Source: Voacanga thouarsii
Taxonomy: Eukaryota > Streptophyta > Magnoliopsida > Gentianales > Apocynaceae
Assembly (NCBI GenBank): GCA_026120185.1
Contig: JANUWF010001481.1
Coordinates: 749,001-813,000, forward strand
DNA: 64,000 nt
Reading direction: 5' to 3'
Shown: in pieces, positions 55,096 through 64,000 of the stretch
How positions within the stretch are numbered: the stretch's first letter is position 1
How the letters are laid out: the number at the start of each line of letters is the position of its first letter
The notes under the pieces: generated by a model
The model's input: only the letters and a program-made list of their open reading frames with translations
What the model was told of the DNA's origin: nothing
Database searches by the model: none
Position numbers and translations under genes: made by a program

Positions 55096-55435
55096 TTGGA
55101 TTTCTATCATGTATAATCAGATTAAGCACAGCGGAAAAAAAACAAGAAATCCAAGCCATGGATCACGGGTTTGCAATAGAAACGGGAAAAAGGAGAAGAT
55201 TCCGTTTATTACCTCATGAAGCTGGAATTAAAAAATTTCAGAAACAAGAACACAGGCGCGATCCAGATTATCCAAAACCGTTCACTGCAGCTCAACTGAA
55301 GTCCAAGAAAGAATTCCCTCTAATGATAATCCACATAAGGTTGAATGCTCACAATCTCACAATTCTATGCTAGTAGAATTCGGGAGGCTAGGGTTTTGAT
55401 CAAGAAGAGAGACGGCTATTGGGCCAAAAAAATAT
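55096..55435. other. 340-bp foreign filler at the copia 2 deletion
   Basis: The sequence does not match copia 1 or any other part of the window. It starts within TGTTGGATTTCTATC (55094), which repeats the first eight bases of LTR-D, and ends with GGCTATTGGGCC, which recurs 30 bp further into the LTR (55473 and 52098). So it may be part of another copia LTR joined by short homology. The open frame across it on the plus strand (to 55373) is a chimera without known motif. Confidence 0.55.
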
Positions 55436-56904
55436 TCCTCTTGACCGTATCTGGAAAAAACCCTAAGGTCCAAGCTATTGGGCCAGAAAAATATTTATTA
55501 TTTCTCTTGGACCCAAAAGGCCCAAAATAATAAATATTAATTATTTATTTCCTGGGCTTACATAAGTAACCCAATAAATAATTAATGAGCCCAAATGAAC
55601 CATAATAATTAATCTTTAATTATTTATTTCTTGGGCCTATATAAATAACCCAATAAATAATTAAACATTAATTATTTCCCCTAGTTTAAGCCCAAGTTAA
55701 TTTCTTAATTATTCATACTGGACCTAGGTCCTGAATAATTAATTAACCAAATAAACTAGATAATTAATTTCTCTCAACTCCTATTTTATTTATTTATTTA
55801 TTTTATTCCAGTCCAATAATAAATTAGACTTCCTGAATAAAATAAAATAAAACAAAATAAAATAAAATCCTCTTCAACTGAGACCAATTCCTCAACCCAA
55901 AAGTAGTTAGGACTTACGGGCTATCCCGAGGACAAAAAAGACACATCGCCTTGGCTGCTAAAATGACCAAAATACCCCTGCTATATAAATAGCTGTATTT
56001 TGCATTTTAAATATTTCCTAATATCACCATAAGAAAATATTAACTCCAAGAACAATGCTGCATTCGCAAAGTCTCCGACCTACAAGTGAAATGACTAAAA
56101 TACCCCTCTACACATCACCGTACATTTAGAGAGGAAGAAGTGTACTAACACCCCTCTAAATGACATCTACCATCCTTAGGCTTCTAGTCCAATGATCCAC
56201 GACTTCCTGGAGTGTTTCCGCTTTCCAAGGAAGCTACCCTAAAGCAAACATCCAAGTCATGTTTCCTAGGGCCCTGGATAATTTAGACCATTCGGACAAC
56301 CACAAGGGGCGATATAGTGCAGAAACTATCTTGTATAAGTCTGTCTTAACTAACTAGTCACACATACCTAACATGCAAGTATATTGGCCCTACGATAGAA
56401 TCTCAACTACAGCAAATCAAAGTATATGCTTCCAGCTTCGCCAGACCACCAACTCATACTCAAGTCGTAGAGTACTAGTCCACACTGTAGTGGTAGTAGT
56501 CTAGGTTTCTACCATATAGTACTTTGAGAAACCACTACTACAGGTCCTGTTCTATGTATTCGAAATACGCTTATGTCATGAAGTGAGTGAACTACCCACT
56601 GGCTAAAGGTAAGCCATTCCCCATTTGGAATTCATAACATAATAACCTAAACATGATGAGGTTCCCAGTCTCATCAATAGGTTAAGAACAAATGTTTATG
56701 TGTTAAATAACTCGTGATCCATACCTTATTGTGAAAGACCACCATTCACATGGATCACTTATTTAAACACAATGGGTCTGTTCCAAACGAAAATCGTGCA
56801 CAAACAAAAAGTAAATTCACAAACAATTTCTGAAAATAAATTCTTTCATTAAAATATTCGATTTTACATCAGAAACCTAGTCTAAGAGGGCATACAATCC
56901 AACA
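55436..56904 (-). mobile_element. Truncated 5' LTR-D of copia 2
   Basis: It corresponds to 52065-53533 of the 3' LTR. The outer end GGCATACAATCCAACA adjoins the CAAAT duplication. The PBS-proximal 570 bp are missing. Confidence 0.9.
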
Positions 56905-56909
56905 CAAAT
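56905..56909. repeat. Target-site duplication CAAAT, right copy
   Basis: Pairs with 51488-51492. Confidence 0.9.
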
Positions 56910-57144
56910 AACTCCAAGAATCATAATTATCTTAAAACAATGTCAAATTACAATAAAACAATTAAAACATCATTGTTAAGAAAAAGAAAACAAAGTAAAA
57001 GAAAGAACTCATAGACAAGCCTCTTTTTTCTTCCTTTGAAAACTTTCTTGTACAACCCTCCTTGAACTTGAAGAATTCCTTCTTAGACTGAGTGATTTTC
57101 TATGATGATCAATGAATTCTCCCCCTTTTCCTTGTGTTTTTCAT

Positions 57145-57154
57145 CTATTTATAG
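57145..57154 (-). promoter_or_regulatory. TATA box of the solo LTR-A
   Basis: Minus-strand CTATAAATAG; palindrome pairs lie 140 to 375 bp upstream. Confidence 0.55.
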
Positions 57155-57285
57155 GCTTAAGAAGTGCATAAACTCGTAGGTACAAAGTTCTTGGCTGAGT
57201 AGAAGTTGGAAGATGCTAAAACTCTCCAGATTTCCAAAAAACGCGTCAAAGGATCACAGCCCCGCCTTAGGAACAGAACACAGTT

Positions 57286-57520
57286 GGTGCCGCCTTGGTC
57301 CTTCGGAGCCGGGGCTGCCTGTGTTCTGTTTCTCCACTCATTTGCTGATTTTTCTCTGAATTTTGCGCACACATTCCAGAATGTAGTCGGCGCCGCCTCT
57401 AGCCTTACAGCCGGTGCCAGTTAGGCTCTGTTCTACTCTGCTTCTCCAATTTTTCCATCGCTTTGAAGTCTGTGCATCGAGCGTACAACCGGCGCCGGTT
57501 CCAAGCTTCCAGCCGGCACC
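57286..57520. repeat. Three GGCGCC-type pairs in the solo LTR-A
   Basis: Pairs start at 57286 and 57311 (25 bp, decayed), 57389 and 57413 (24 bp), and 57491 and 57515 (24 bp). Confidence 0.85.
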
Positions 57521-57701
57521 GCCTCTGCTCTGTTTCGCGACGGTTTTGCTTCATTTTACCCAAAAACCTGAAATAATGACCAAAATACCTTTCTAAGGGT
57601 AAAATCTCAAATATGAAAGAATATGACTAGTTATTGCACAAAATGTATTACAAAAGAGCCTCAAATAACTACGCAAAATATAACCAAATTAGCCCCTATC
57701 A

Positions 57702-57706
57702 GACAT
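57702..57706. repeat. Target-site duplication GACAT, right copy
   Basis: Pairs with 50733-50737. Confidence 0.85.
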
Positions 57707-58698
57707 TACCTGTGAAGGCCTCTTGTTCTGAAGCTTCTTGGAGTGACCCCATCTTTTGGCATTCATTATTGGGGTGCCCTTCTCCATAGAAATCGCAGTT
57801 ATCATTTAACACTTGGCCTTGAGGCATCACCAACTGCTCCATCTTTTTAGTTAAGATGTCTACCTTAGCCTCTAATGCTGCCACTGTATCCACTTTGTGT
57901 ACTCCTTGCATACGAGCCTTTGACCTTGCACTTCCCTAAGAATAGTTTTTGGAAACCAACTTTTCAATAAGCTCAAATACCTATTCCGAGGTCTTATGGT
58001 TGATGGAACCCCCTGTAGAAGAGTCCACCACTTGCCGTGTTGCAAACGTGAGGCCATTCAAGAAGATAAGCATTTGCATCCCCAGCTCGAATCCGTGGTG
58101 TGCCAATTTTCTTAACATTTCCTTAAATCTCTCCCAACTCTCATATAAGGGTTCAGAATCTAGTTGTTGGAAGACAAAGATTTCATTCCTAAGCTTGGCT
58201 GTCCTAGCTGGAGGGAAATATTTGGCCAAAAATTTTTCAGCTAAGGCATTCCAAGTTGTGATGGAACCTGTAGGTAAAGACTTTAACCACGATTTAGCTC
58301 TATCTCTCAAGGAAAAGGGAAAAGGTCGTAATTTAATGGCATCTTTAGAAACACCGTTCATCTTGAAGATCACAAATCTCAAGAAAACTGGCAAAATGAG
58401 CATTGGGATCCTCTTCCGATAACCCGTCAAATTGAACCATATTCTGCACAATTTGAATAATGTTGGGTTTTATTTCAAAATTGTTGGCATCCACCCTAGG
58501 TCTAGTGATACTCGAGCCTGAGCCCGAGATTGTGGGTTTCACAAAGTCGTCCATAACTCTCCTATGCCCAGCATTGTTCTGTTGAGCACCATCCATCTCA
58601 ACAATCAAATTCCTTTGAATTGTTCGGTGAATTTTTGTTAACGTCCTCTCGATTTCAGGGTCAAAATCGACTATCTCATTGTTGGATTTTCTGGTCAT
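57707..58698 (-). pseudogene. gag: Gag N-terminal part of the LTR-A gypsy element
   Basis: The minus-strand start at 58698 (MTRKSNNEIVDFDPEIERTL) gives an N-terminal part to about 58370, where a frameshift occurs. The capsid (Retrotrans_gag type) follows: KLRPFPFSLRDRAKSWLKSL, TTWNALAEKFLAKYFPPART, ESWERFKEMLRKLAHHGFEL. After a stop at 57981 come AALEAKVDILTKKMEQLV and a CDFYGEGHPNNEC zinc-knuckle-like motif (Tyr in place of one Cys). It ends EAFTGNV at the solo LTR. The rest of gag lies at 50241-50737. Confidence 0.85.
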
Positions 58699-58970
58699 GT
58701 ACCAATGGTAATACCTAAGAAAACAAGAAGCAAGTTTAGAGATATAATTAATGGTTAAAATAACACAAATACAAGGTTACAAAGTTAGTAATTCAAACTC
58801 AGTATAAGTTAGTTGGTTAAGTTAGGTTAGCTTACAAGGTTATACAAGAATACACGAAATACAAAAGATAGCACCATTTTGCAGAAAGAACAAATATACA
58901 TATTTACCTATTGATATATTTACATATTTACATGGTTAAATCAACAAAATCCAAGTTTTTATGCTATTGT
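58699..58970 (-). other. Leader of the LTR-A gypsy element
   Basis: Short non-coding stretch between PBS and gag, with no other signal seen. Confidence 0.6.
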
Positions 58971-58988
58971 TCCCCGGCAACGGCGCCA
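58971..58988 (-). other. Primer-binding site, tRNA-Asp type
   Basis: The plus strand reads TCCCCGGCAACGGCGCCA, identical to the 3' end of plant tRNA-Asp (GUC) with CCA. It stands six bases from the LTR end at 58995. This PBS is typical of Athila-type elements. Confidence 0.9.
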
Positions 58989-59958
58989 AAAACTTGATGC
59001 GTTCAGACTTGGGTATAAAAATCATACAAAACTAAGCATATTCCCAATCAAGTTCAAATTAAAACGTTAAACCTAAATCACACATATGAGCATAGGGTTA
59101 AAACAAGTGTCGATCCTCAAGGAACAAGTAGACATTAATTACCCTTCTTTCATTGTTTAACCGACTCGATAAAGTGAAAAACAAATAAAAGGAAAATTCA
59201 AAAGAAAATAAAAATATGTATATGTCAAGGATGTAGATTTATGTAACTCAAGCCATTGTTTAGACAAACATGATCTTAAAGAACTTAACCATTACCATAA
59301 CCAATCATTCTCTTGGCACCATGAAGGATGAAGGTAGACTCACTTTGATGGTCAATCTATGAAATCACTATCTTCTAGATAAATTAGAATCACTTGGTCC
59401 ATCTCAACTAATTCATCCAAAAGACGCATTAAACACAACCCTTAATTAAATTCCCTTGGTCTCAGTGAATTTAGAACATGAAATTAATCAATGAACCCTT
59501 GGTCTCGGAAGACATCAATTAACCTTCAATTACCAGTTCTTAAACAATCAACCCTCTTTGGTCCAGCAAATCAATTGCCAACAGAATATGAAATTAATAA
59601 ATCGAAACACCCATCAACCCCCTTTGGTCCAGCAAGTCAATGGATAGAATCAACTAACTAATCTCGTAATAAGCATGAGTAATTGAATACCAAGAATAAT
59701 AACCAATTAATCAAAAGATCAAATAACTCTAGAAATCATGAATATCTAAAACAATGTTAAATTACAATAAAACAATTAACATATTATTGTCAAGAAAAGA
59801 AAACAAGGTAAAAGAAAGAACTCATAGACAAGCCTCCTCCTTTTTCCTTTGAAGACCTTTTTGTACAACCCTCCTTGAACTTTGAAGAATTCCTCCTTGG
59901 ACTGAGTGATTTTCTATGGTGATCAATGAATTCCCTCTTTTTCCCTTATGTTTTCCAT

Positions 59959-59968
59959 CTATTTATAG
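59959..59968 (-). promoter_or_regulatory. TATA box of the 5' LTR-A
   Basis: Minus-strand CTATAAATAG; it would drive the element's transcript leftward. Confidence 0.6.
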
Positions 59969-60098
59969 GCTTAAGAGGTGTCTAAACTCATAGGTACAAA
60001 GTTCTTGGCCGAGTAGAAGTTGGAAGCTGCTAAAACTCTTCAGATTTCCAAAAACACGTAGAAAGATTGTAGCACCACCTCAGGGACAGACCACAGCC

Positions 60099-60231
60099 GG
60101 CACCACCTTGGTCCTTCGGAGCCGGCGCCGCCTTGGTTCTGTTTCTCCACTCATCCGCTGATTTTTCTCGGAATTGTGCGCATACGTTCTAGAGTGTAGC
60201 CGGCGCCAGTTCCAGCCTTACAGCTGGCGCC
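60099..60231. repeat. Two GGCGCC-type pairs in the 5' LTR-A
   Basis: Pairs start at 60099 and 60124 (25 bp) and at 60202 and 60226 (24 bp), 140 to 270 bp upstream of the TATA box. Confidence 0.9.
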
Positions 60232-60412
60232 GCCTCTGCTCTGTTTCGCGACGGTTTTGCTTTGTTTTACCTAAAATCCTGAGATAATGACCAAAATACC
60301 TTTCCAAGGGTAAAATCTCAAATATGAAAGAATATGACTAGGTATTTCACAAAATGTATTACAAAAGAGCCTCAAATAACTAAGTAAAGTATAACCAATT
60401 TAGCTCCTATCA

Positions 60413-60417
60413 CTTCT
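60413..60417. repeat. Target-site duplication CTTCT, right copy
   Basis: Pairs with 30523-30527. Confidence 0.85.
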
Positions 60418-61820
60418 CAAGGGTGGTGGCCAGCTTTGTGTTTTAGGCAAAAAATGTATAAGAAAAATGGCTAATCATATGCTAATGGAGAAGGGAATTT
60501 TGTGAGTTTCTAAAAAATGTTTTAGGTGGACAGCTAAAGTGTGAATAATTTATTGGAATGTTAGGCAAAGATAAGGGTATGGAATGAGGTTTTTTTTTTC
60601 TTCTTCTTTTCTTTTTGAGTGCACATGGAGTGTTGGTCAACCATGAGAATTCAAGAACAAACTAATCAAAATATTGCAGTTCATTTTATGTGCAAGGTAG
60701 TAGGGAATTCTTAAAACCAAAAATGGCGGCTAGTAGAATTTCCTAGGAAACCTGAAACAATTCAATGTACTAAACTTTATGCTTTGTTTTCAAGAGATTT
60801 CTTTAGGGAATTTGATTTTCAAAATGGTTTTGATTTCAAATTGGTGAGCTCTCTCTGGCTTGTTCTTCTCCTCTTGTCTAGCCAAGCTATTAGAGCTATT
60901 GGAGGATTTAACATACAAATAGGAAAACCAAAGTCTAGGCAACTGGCTATTACTACAGAGAAGAACAAAGAACCCTCCTTTTAAAATTTAAATTCATATA
61001 GGGGAAGACTTCTTCTTTCTTAAATCTAGTCTCTCAAGGAAAAGTTTAACCAACTTAAAGGTAAATAGGTCTAGTGTAATTAAAGACAAGAGTAACACAA
61101 GAATAGGAAATTCAAATTTAAAAAGAAGTTAAATTTGGAAAGGCTAAAACAAGAAGAGAAAAATTAGGAGATTTAGTTTTAATTTCAAACCTTCTTAGAC
61201 AAGATTCCTATGTCTTAGGAAATCAAATGCATCTAAAAGAATACTGAGCAGACAATAACCGCCCATGGTAAGAAATGGAATTAAAAAAAAAATGAGTAAA
61301 AGTAAGGCTTTCAAAAGGAATTAAAATTGAAAAGAAAGACAAGAAGTAGGGAAATAAATTTTCAAATCCTCTTTTAAACTCCAAAAGGCATAACTCGTAT
61401 GTCTTAAGAGTTCAAAATAAATCAAATGGTATCTTGAGAAGGTTGACCAACCAAGAAAAACAAGACAAAAGAAACTAAAATAGTTTTGTTTAATATGGGA
61501 TTTGAACTTAAGTTATTAGGAATAATTTACCAAGCTCTAACCACATAGCTACAACAACACTAGTGTTCTTTTCCAACCTTATCAATTTATTTCACCTTCA
61601 CCTCAATACCAACTCCTCACTTCATCTACCATCATAAAAAATAAAAAGGCTACACCACAATAAAATATAATCCCCAAACAACTCATATACTTAACAAAGC
61701 CAGAAGTATACAAGTTAAAACACATTTAAATGCATTAAGTATTTCAGATGCTTACATGATATGCTAATGTAATGCATGCCTTTCCTCTATTCCTAAGGTG
61801 GTTTTAGGCGGAGTATTACA
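60418..61820 (-). mobile_element. LTR-B of the minus-strand relative, outer part
   Basis: Continuation of 28382-30527 beyond the nested element. The outer terminus at 61820 reads TGTAATACTCCGCCTAAAAC on the minus strand, the LTR start. It shares its layout with 1-1530 and 23775-25200. The open frame at 60784-60984 has no recognised relative and is LTR noise. Confidence 0.7.
61496..61558 (-). other. tRNA-like module inside LTR-B (copy 3, best preserved)
   Basis: The minus strand has GTAGCTATGTGGTTAGAGC, close to the D-arm of a tRNA-Ile, and AAGTTCAAATCCC, close to a B box. The spacing is tRNA-like, 262 bp inside the LTR. Confidence 0.55.
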
Positions 61821-62235
61821 AAAGTGAAGATCAAAGTGGCCAATCTAGGTATTGGTAAATAAACTCCTTAAGCGTTCTCTAATGCCTCGAGCATACTGCT
61901 CTTTGGTTGTAATATGTTGGCCTCTCTCTTCTTTACATTGAATAATAAAGTAAAATTTTAAATCATATTTAGTAGGTAATTACAATTTTATAACAATGAA
62001 AAATGACGCAGTCCATATTTAAAAAGTTTCATCCCATAAAGTAATAATACATATAACCAATCAAATTGGGTAAAAGATCCATGCTATGCAGCAAACATAA
62101 TAATCCACAAATACAATCAAGTTTGTCATTGAATAACATCAAACAACTAGTTAGACGGGTCCTAGGAGCAACACCCCTTGTGCGGGTCAGCAGGTGGGGG
62201 TCAAAGGGAGTGCAATTTTCGGGGGAGAGGAGGCA
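61821..62235. other. Gene-free stretch between LTR-B and the CACTA end
   Basis: No protein or known repeat is recognised. A G-rich segment at 62155-62230 (GGGTCAGCAGGTGGGGGTC) stands out in an AT-rich setting. Confidence 0.4.
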
Positions 62236-62615
62236 CACTACAAAAAAAATAGCCTTTCGTGACAAAACCTTTTCCTAGCTAAAGTCTCTATTTTTCTTGC
62301 TAAAGCCCTTCAGCGAGAAAAAAAAAATAAATTTGTCGCCCATTCCTCGCTAAAACGTTGTCGCCAATGCTTCTTGGCGACAAAATTCTTTGTTTTGTCA
62401 CGAAAGAATACCCTTTAGCTAGGAAAAATCCTAGACTTTTCGCTAGGAATATTTTCCTAATGGAAAGTAAAAATATTTTGTCACCAAAGGTTCTATGTTT
62501 GTCACTGGTGATGATTTTTAGCTACAAAAAAAATCGTTGCTAAAATTTCGTCATCGAAAATATAATTTTAATTAAAAAAGAGGTCAATGGCGAAAAAAAA
62601 TCCTCGCTAAAGTAT
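62236..62615 (+). mobile_element. CACTA (En/Spm-type) transposon terminus
   Basis: It begins CACTACAAAAAAAATAGCC, the typical terminal inverted repeat start of plant CACTA elements. About 370 bp follow with scattered short subterminal repeats in both directions, such as CTCGCTAAA, GGCGACAAAA, TTTTGTCACGAAAG and TTCGCTAGGAA. These are the usual binding-site arrays for the transposase. The preceding GCA could be a 3-bp target duplication. No opposite terminus (TTGTAGTG) or transposase is seen, so only one end, or a truncated copy, lies in the window. Confidence 0.65.
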
Positions 62616-62640
62616 ATTAAAAAATTTTATAAAATAAAAG

Positions 62641-62935
62641 ATTTTATTTTTTTTGTACAGTAGACTGTAGCACTCCTTGTGGACCAGCCACACCAGATCA
62701 CAATAATTCAGACCGCAGCCCTCCTTGTGCACCAAACATGCTGTATAGCACCACGCTTCATGGTGCGAAGCCATATTCAAGGACTAGTCACACGGGATAC
62801 CACACTCAAATTGAAGGAGCAATTCCTCTGCTAAGAATCAAACACGAGATCTCCACATTGTGGAGGTTGAGACTTGACGATGAGCTATACCAGATGTTTG
62901 GTTCAATGCTTATTATTATTATTATTTATTTAAGC
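62641..62935 (-). mobile_element. SINE-like element, minus strand
   Basis: On the minus strand a tRNA-like head is seen at about 62825-62895, with an A-box-like TAGCTCATCGTCAAG (62873-62888) and a B-box-like GTGTTTGATTC (62835-62845). About 180 bp of unrelated body follow, ending TCTACTGTAC, and then a short A run with AAAAAAAATAAAAT (62641-62654). Size, order and tail fit a plant SINE. No clear target duplication was found. Within the body CTCCTTGTG(C/G)ACCA occurs twice (62671 and 62722). Confidence 0.5.
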
Positions 62936-63290
62936 TATTCTTAACATACTTTATGTATTTTTTTTTAATATAACTCGTACAACAAAATAAAATAACCATA
63001 TATAAATTTAATATGAAACCATATTCATCAATGTAAGAAATTATTTTATATATTGATATAATTTTAAAACTTTATATACAGCCAATAATGTTATGTTTTT
63101 TATTAAAGGATTTATACACATTCATATATACGAATATATATTAAAAGAAGTTATTATTATACATATACATTCATATATTCAGGTATATATACACAAATAA
63201 TTGTACATATACAAATGTGAATATATATTAAAAAAAGTTACTATTACACATATACATTCATATATATTCAAATATTCAGATATTCACATA
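62936..63290. other. AT-rich gene-free stretch
   Basis: Repeated phrases such as ACATATACATTCATATAT occur several times between 63150 and 63270, a looser part of the microsatellite field to the right. No gene is seen. Confidence 0.6.
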
Positions 63291-63636
63291 TACATTTATA
63301 TTTGTATATACATATACACATATTCATATATATAAATATATGTATATATATAGACACACACATACATAAATATATATATATATATATATATTTATATGAA
63401 TATGAATATATATATATATATATTTATATGAATATCAATACACACACACACACACACACACATAAATATTCATATATACATACACATATGTGTGTGTGTG
63501 TGTGTGTTTTTTTTTTTTATGTATATGAATATTTGTGTGTGCGTCGGTGTGTGAATGTATATATATATATATATTTATTTATTTATTTATTTACACAGAC
63601 ATATATATATATATTAATAAATACATATGTGTAATA

Positions 63637-63675
<39 letters not shown>

Positions 63676-63690
63676 ATATTCAAATATTCA
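63291..63690. repeat. TA/CA/TG microsatellite field
   Basis: Runs of (TA)n at 63370-63390, 63410-63422 and 63645-63670, (CA)n at 63438-63462, (TG)n at 63488-63508 and a (TTTA)n run near 63573-63592. The 110-codon frame over this field consists of Tyr-Ile and Thr-His repeats and is an artefact. Confidence 0.9.
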
Positions 63691-64000
63691 GATATTCACA
63701 TATAAATATTTACTCATATAGACATATACACATATTCTATAATACCTTGTATTTTAATTTTGACTGGCTACTACTATTAATAGAATGATCATTTGTATCA
63801 GTAGTCAAAACAAAAGATGATCGTTGTAATTAGAAGAATATTTAGGTGCAATAAAATTATATGGGGACCCAGATGTAATTTTGAATTTGTTCTGCCCGTA
63901 CCCTAAATTTTTTGGAGGCTACTACTTTTAATAAAGTAAGAGATTGGGGGTACACTTAGAACAAAAAATGGTCAGTGCAAAGAGATGAGCATTTTGGTGC
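63691..64000. other. No feature recognised
   Basis: AT-rich unique-looking sequence. GGCTACTACT occurs at 63764 and 63917 with different surroundings. Nothing further can be supported. Confidence 0.4.

Larger units (their letters stand above)
51493..56904 (-). mobile_element. Copia 2, minus strand, internally deleted (LTR-D)
   Basis: Same family as copia 1. In its own orientation: a 5' LTR lacking its last 570 bp (55436-56904), a 340-bp foreign filler in place of PBS, leader, gag, protease and integrase, then RT, RNase H, polypurine tract and a full 3' LTR (51493-53533). It is flanked by CAAAT duplications. The element is non-autonomous and could only have been deleted after insertion or copied in this state. 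Confidence 0.9.
50738..57701 (-). mobile_element. Solo LTR-A in the gag gene, itself holding copia 2
   Basis: It starts TGATGGTTTGGATTTGGGC and ends CCCCTATCA, and matches the other LTR-A copies over its full length once the copia (51493-56904) is removed; about 1.55 kb remain. No internal gypsy sequence adjoins it and it is flanked by GACAT, so it is a solo LTR produced by recombination between two LTRs. It splits gag between the knuckle and the YNPGW block. Confidence 0.85.
30528..60412 (-). mobile_element. Athila/Tat-like gypsy element with three nested insertions
   Basis: This is a minus-strand element bounded by LTR-A copies and a shared 5-bp duplication CTTCT. Reading leftward: 5' LTR (58995-60412), tRNA-Asp PBS, gag, a solo LTR-A holding a copia, the rest of gag, an extra ORF, protease, a deleted RT, RNase H, integrase split by a second copia, a 1.7-kb 3' untranslated part and a chimeric 3' LTR. 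Removing the copia insertions and the solo LTR leaves about 13 kb. Lineage is inferred from the PBS, the protease phrase ADLGASINLLPY and the TTTAAGTGTG motif after pol. It cannot move by itself because the RT core is gone. Confidence 0.8.
58995..60412 (-). mobile_element. 5' LTR-A of the gypsy element
   Basis: 1418 bp; on the minus strand it starts TGATAGGAGC at 60412 and ends GAACGCATCA at 58995. It contains the TATA box, two palindrome pairs and a lengthy AT-rich part with repeated CTTTGGTC-type phrases. It is the undisturbed reference copy for family A in this window. Confidence 0.9.

Noticed and set aside
63302..63634. 110-codon open frame
   Set aside because: It is made only of TA, CA, TG and TTTA repeats (Tyr-Ile-His-Thr runs), a microsatellite artefact.
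1..64000. Host protein-coding genes or a new multi-gene system
   Set aside because: All frames above about 100 codons are transposon domains, antisense shadows or low-complexity sequence; no spliced host gene could be recognised by eye.

Overview
This window is repeat-dominated nuclear DNA of a flowering plant, most likely a eudicot. The evidence is Ty1/copia and Ty3/gypsy elements of plant lineages, primer-binding sites (PBS) matching plant initiator-Met and Asp tRNAs, a CACTA-type transposon end and a tRNA-derived SINE-like unit, in AT-rich DNA. I find no intact host gene, rRNA, genuine tRNA gene or CRISPR array. Every sizeable open frame I could assign is a piece of a decayed transposable element. 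The species cannot be named from the sequence. I label five LTR families here: A (Athila/Tat-like gypsy, PBS for tRNA-Asp), B (Tekay/Del-like chromovirus, PBS for initiator Met), C (gypsy, related to B), D (copia, Tork/Angela-like) and E (another gypsy).

Layout. 1-11.9 kb is a mosaic of old fragments: an LTR-B piece, a diverged copia LTR, an LTR-C piece, a minus-strand gypsy E gag-PR-RT remnant with its LTR, and a minus-strand leader/gag/PR fragment that still has its PBS. 11.9-13.4 kb is an old LTR-A on the plus strand. 13.9-26.5 kb is a plus-strand chromovirus. Its 5' LTR-B is split by a solo LTR-C, and leader, gag, PR, RT, RNase H, integrase and chromodomain follow in order, all broken. 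26.5-28.4 kb is a minus-strand relative, and its LTR-B (28382-61820) hosts everything up to 61.8 kb.

The centre is a datable nest. A minus-strand LTR-A gypsy element (30528-60412, target duplication CTTCT) sits in that LTR-B. Its integrase frame is split by a 9.8-kb plus-strand copia (35724-45506, duplication CATTG). Its gag frame is split by a solo LTR-A (50738-57701, duplication GACAT), which in turn holds a deleted minus-strand copia of the same D family (51493-56904, duplication CAAAT). 61.8-64 kb has a CACTA terminus, a SINE-like unit and a TA/CA-rich microsatellite field.

Observations most worth following: (1) pairs of GGCGCC-like palindromes spaced almost always 24-25 bp centre to centre, recurring in several element families and lying about 130-375 bp upstream of the LTR TATA box wherever that box is recognisable; (2) a tRNA-like module with A- and B-box-like sequences about 250 bp inside LTR-B in three copies; (3) a chimeric, double-length 3' LTR in the A element; (4) a deamination-like pattern of stop codons in a copia whose two LTRs are still nearly identical. 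I found no clearly new multi-gene system.
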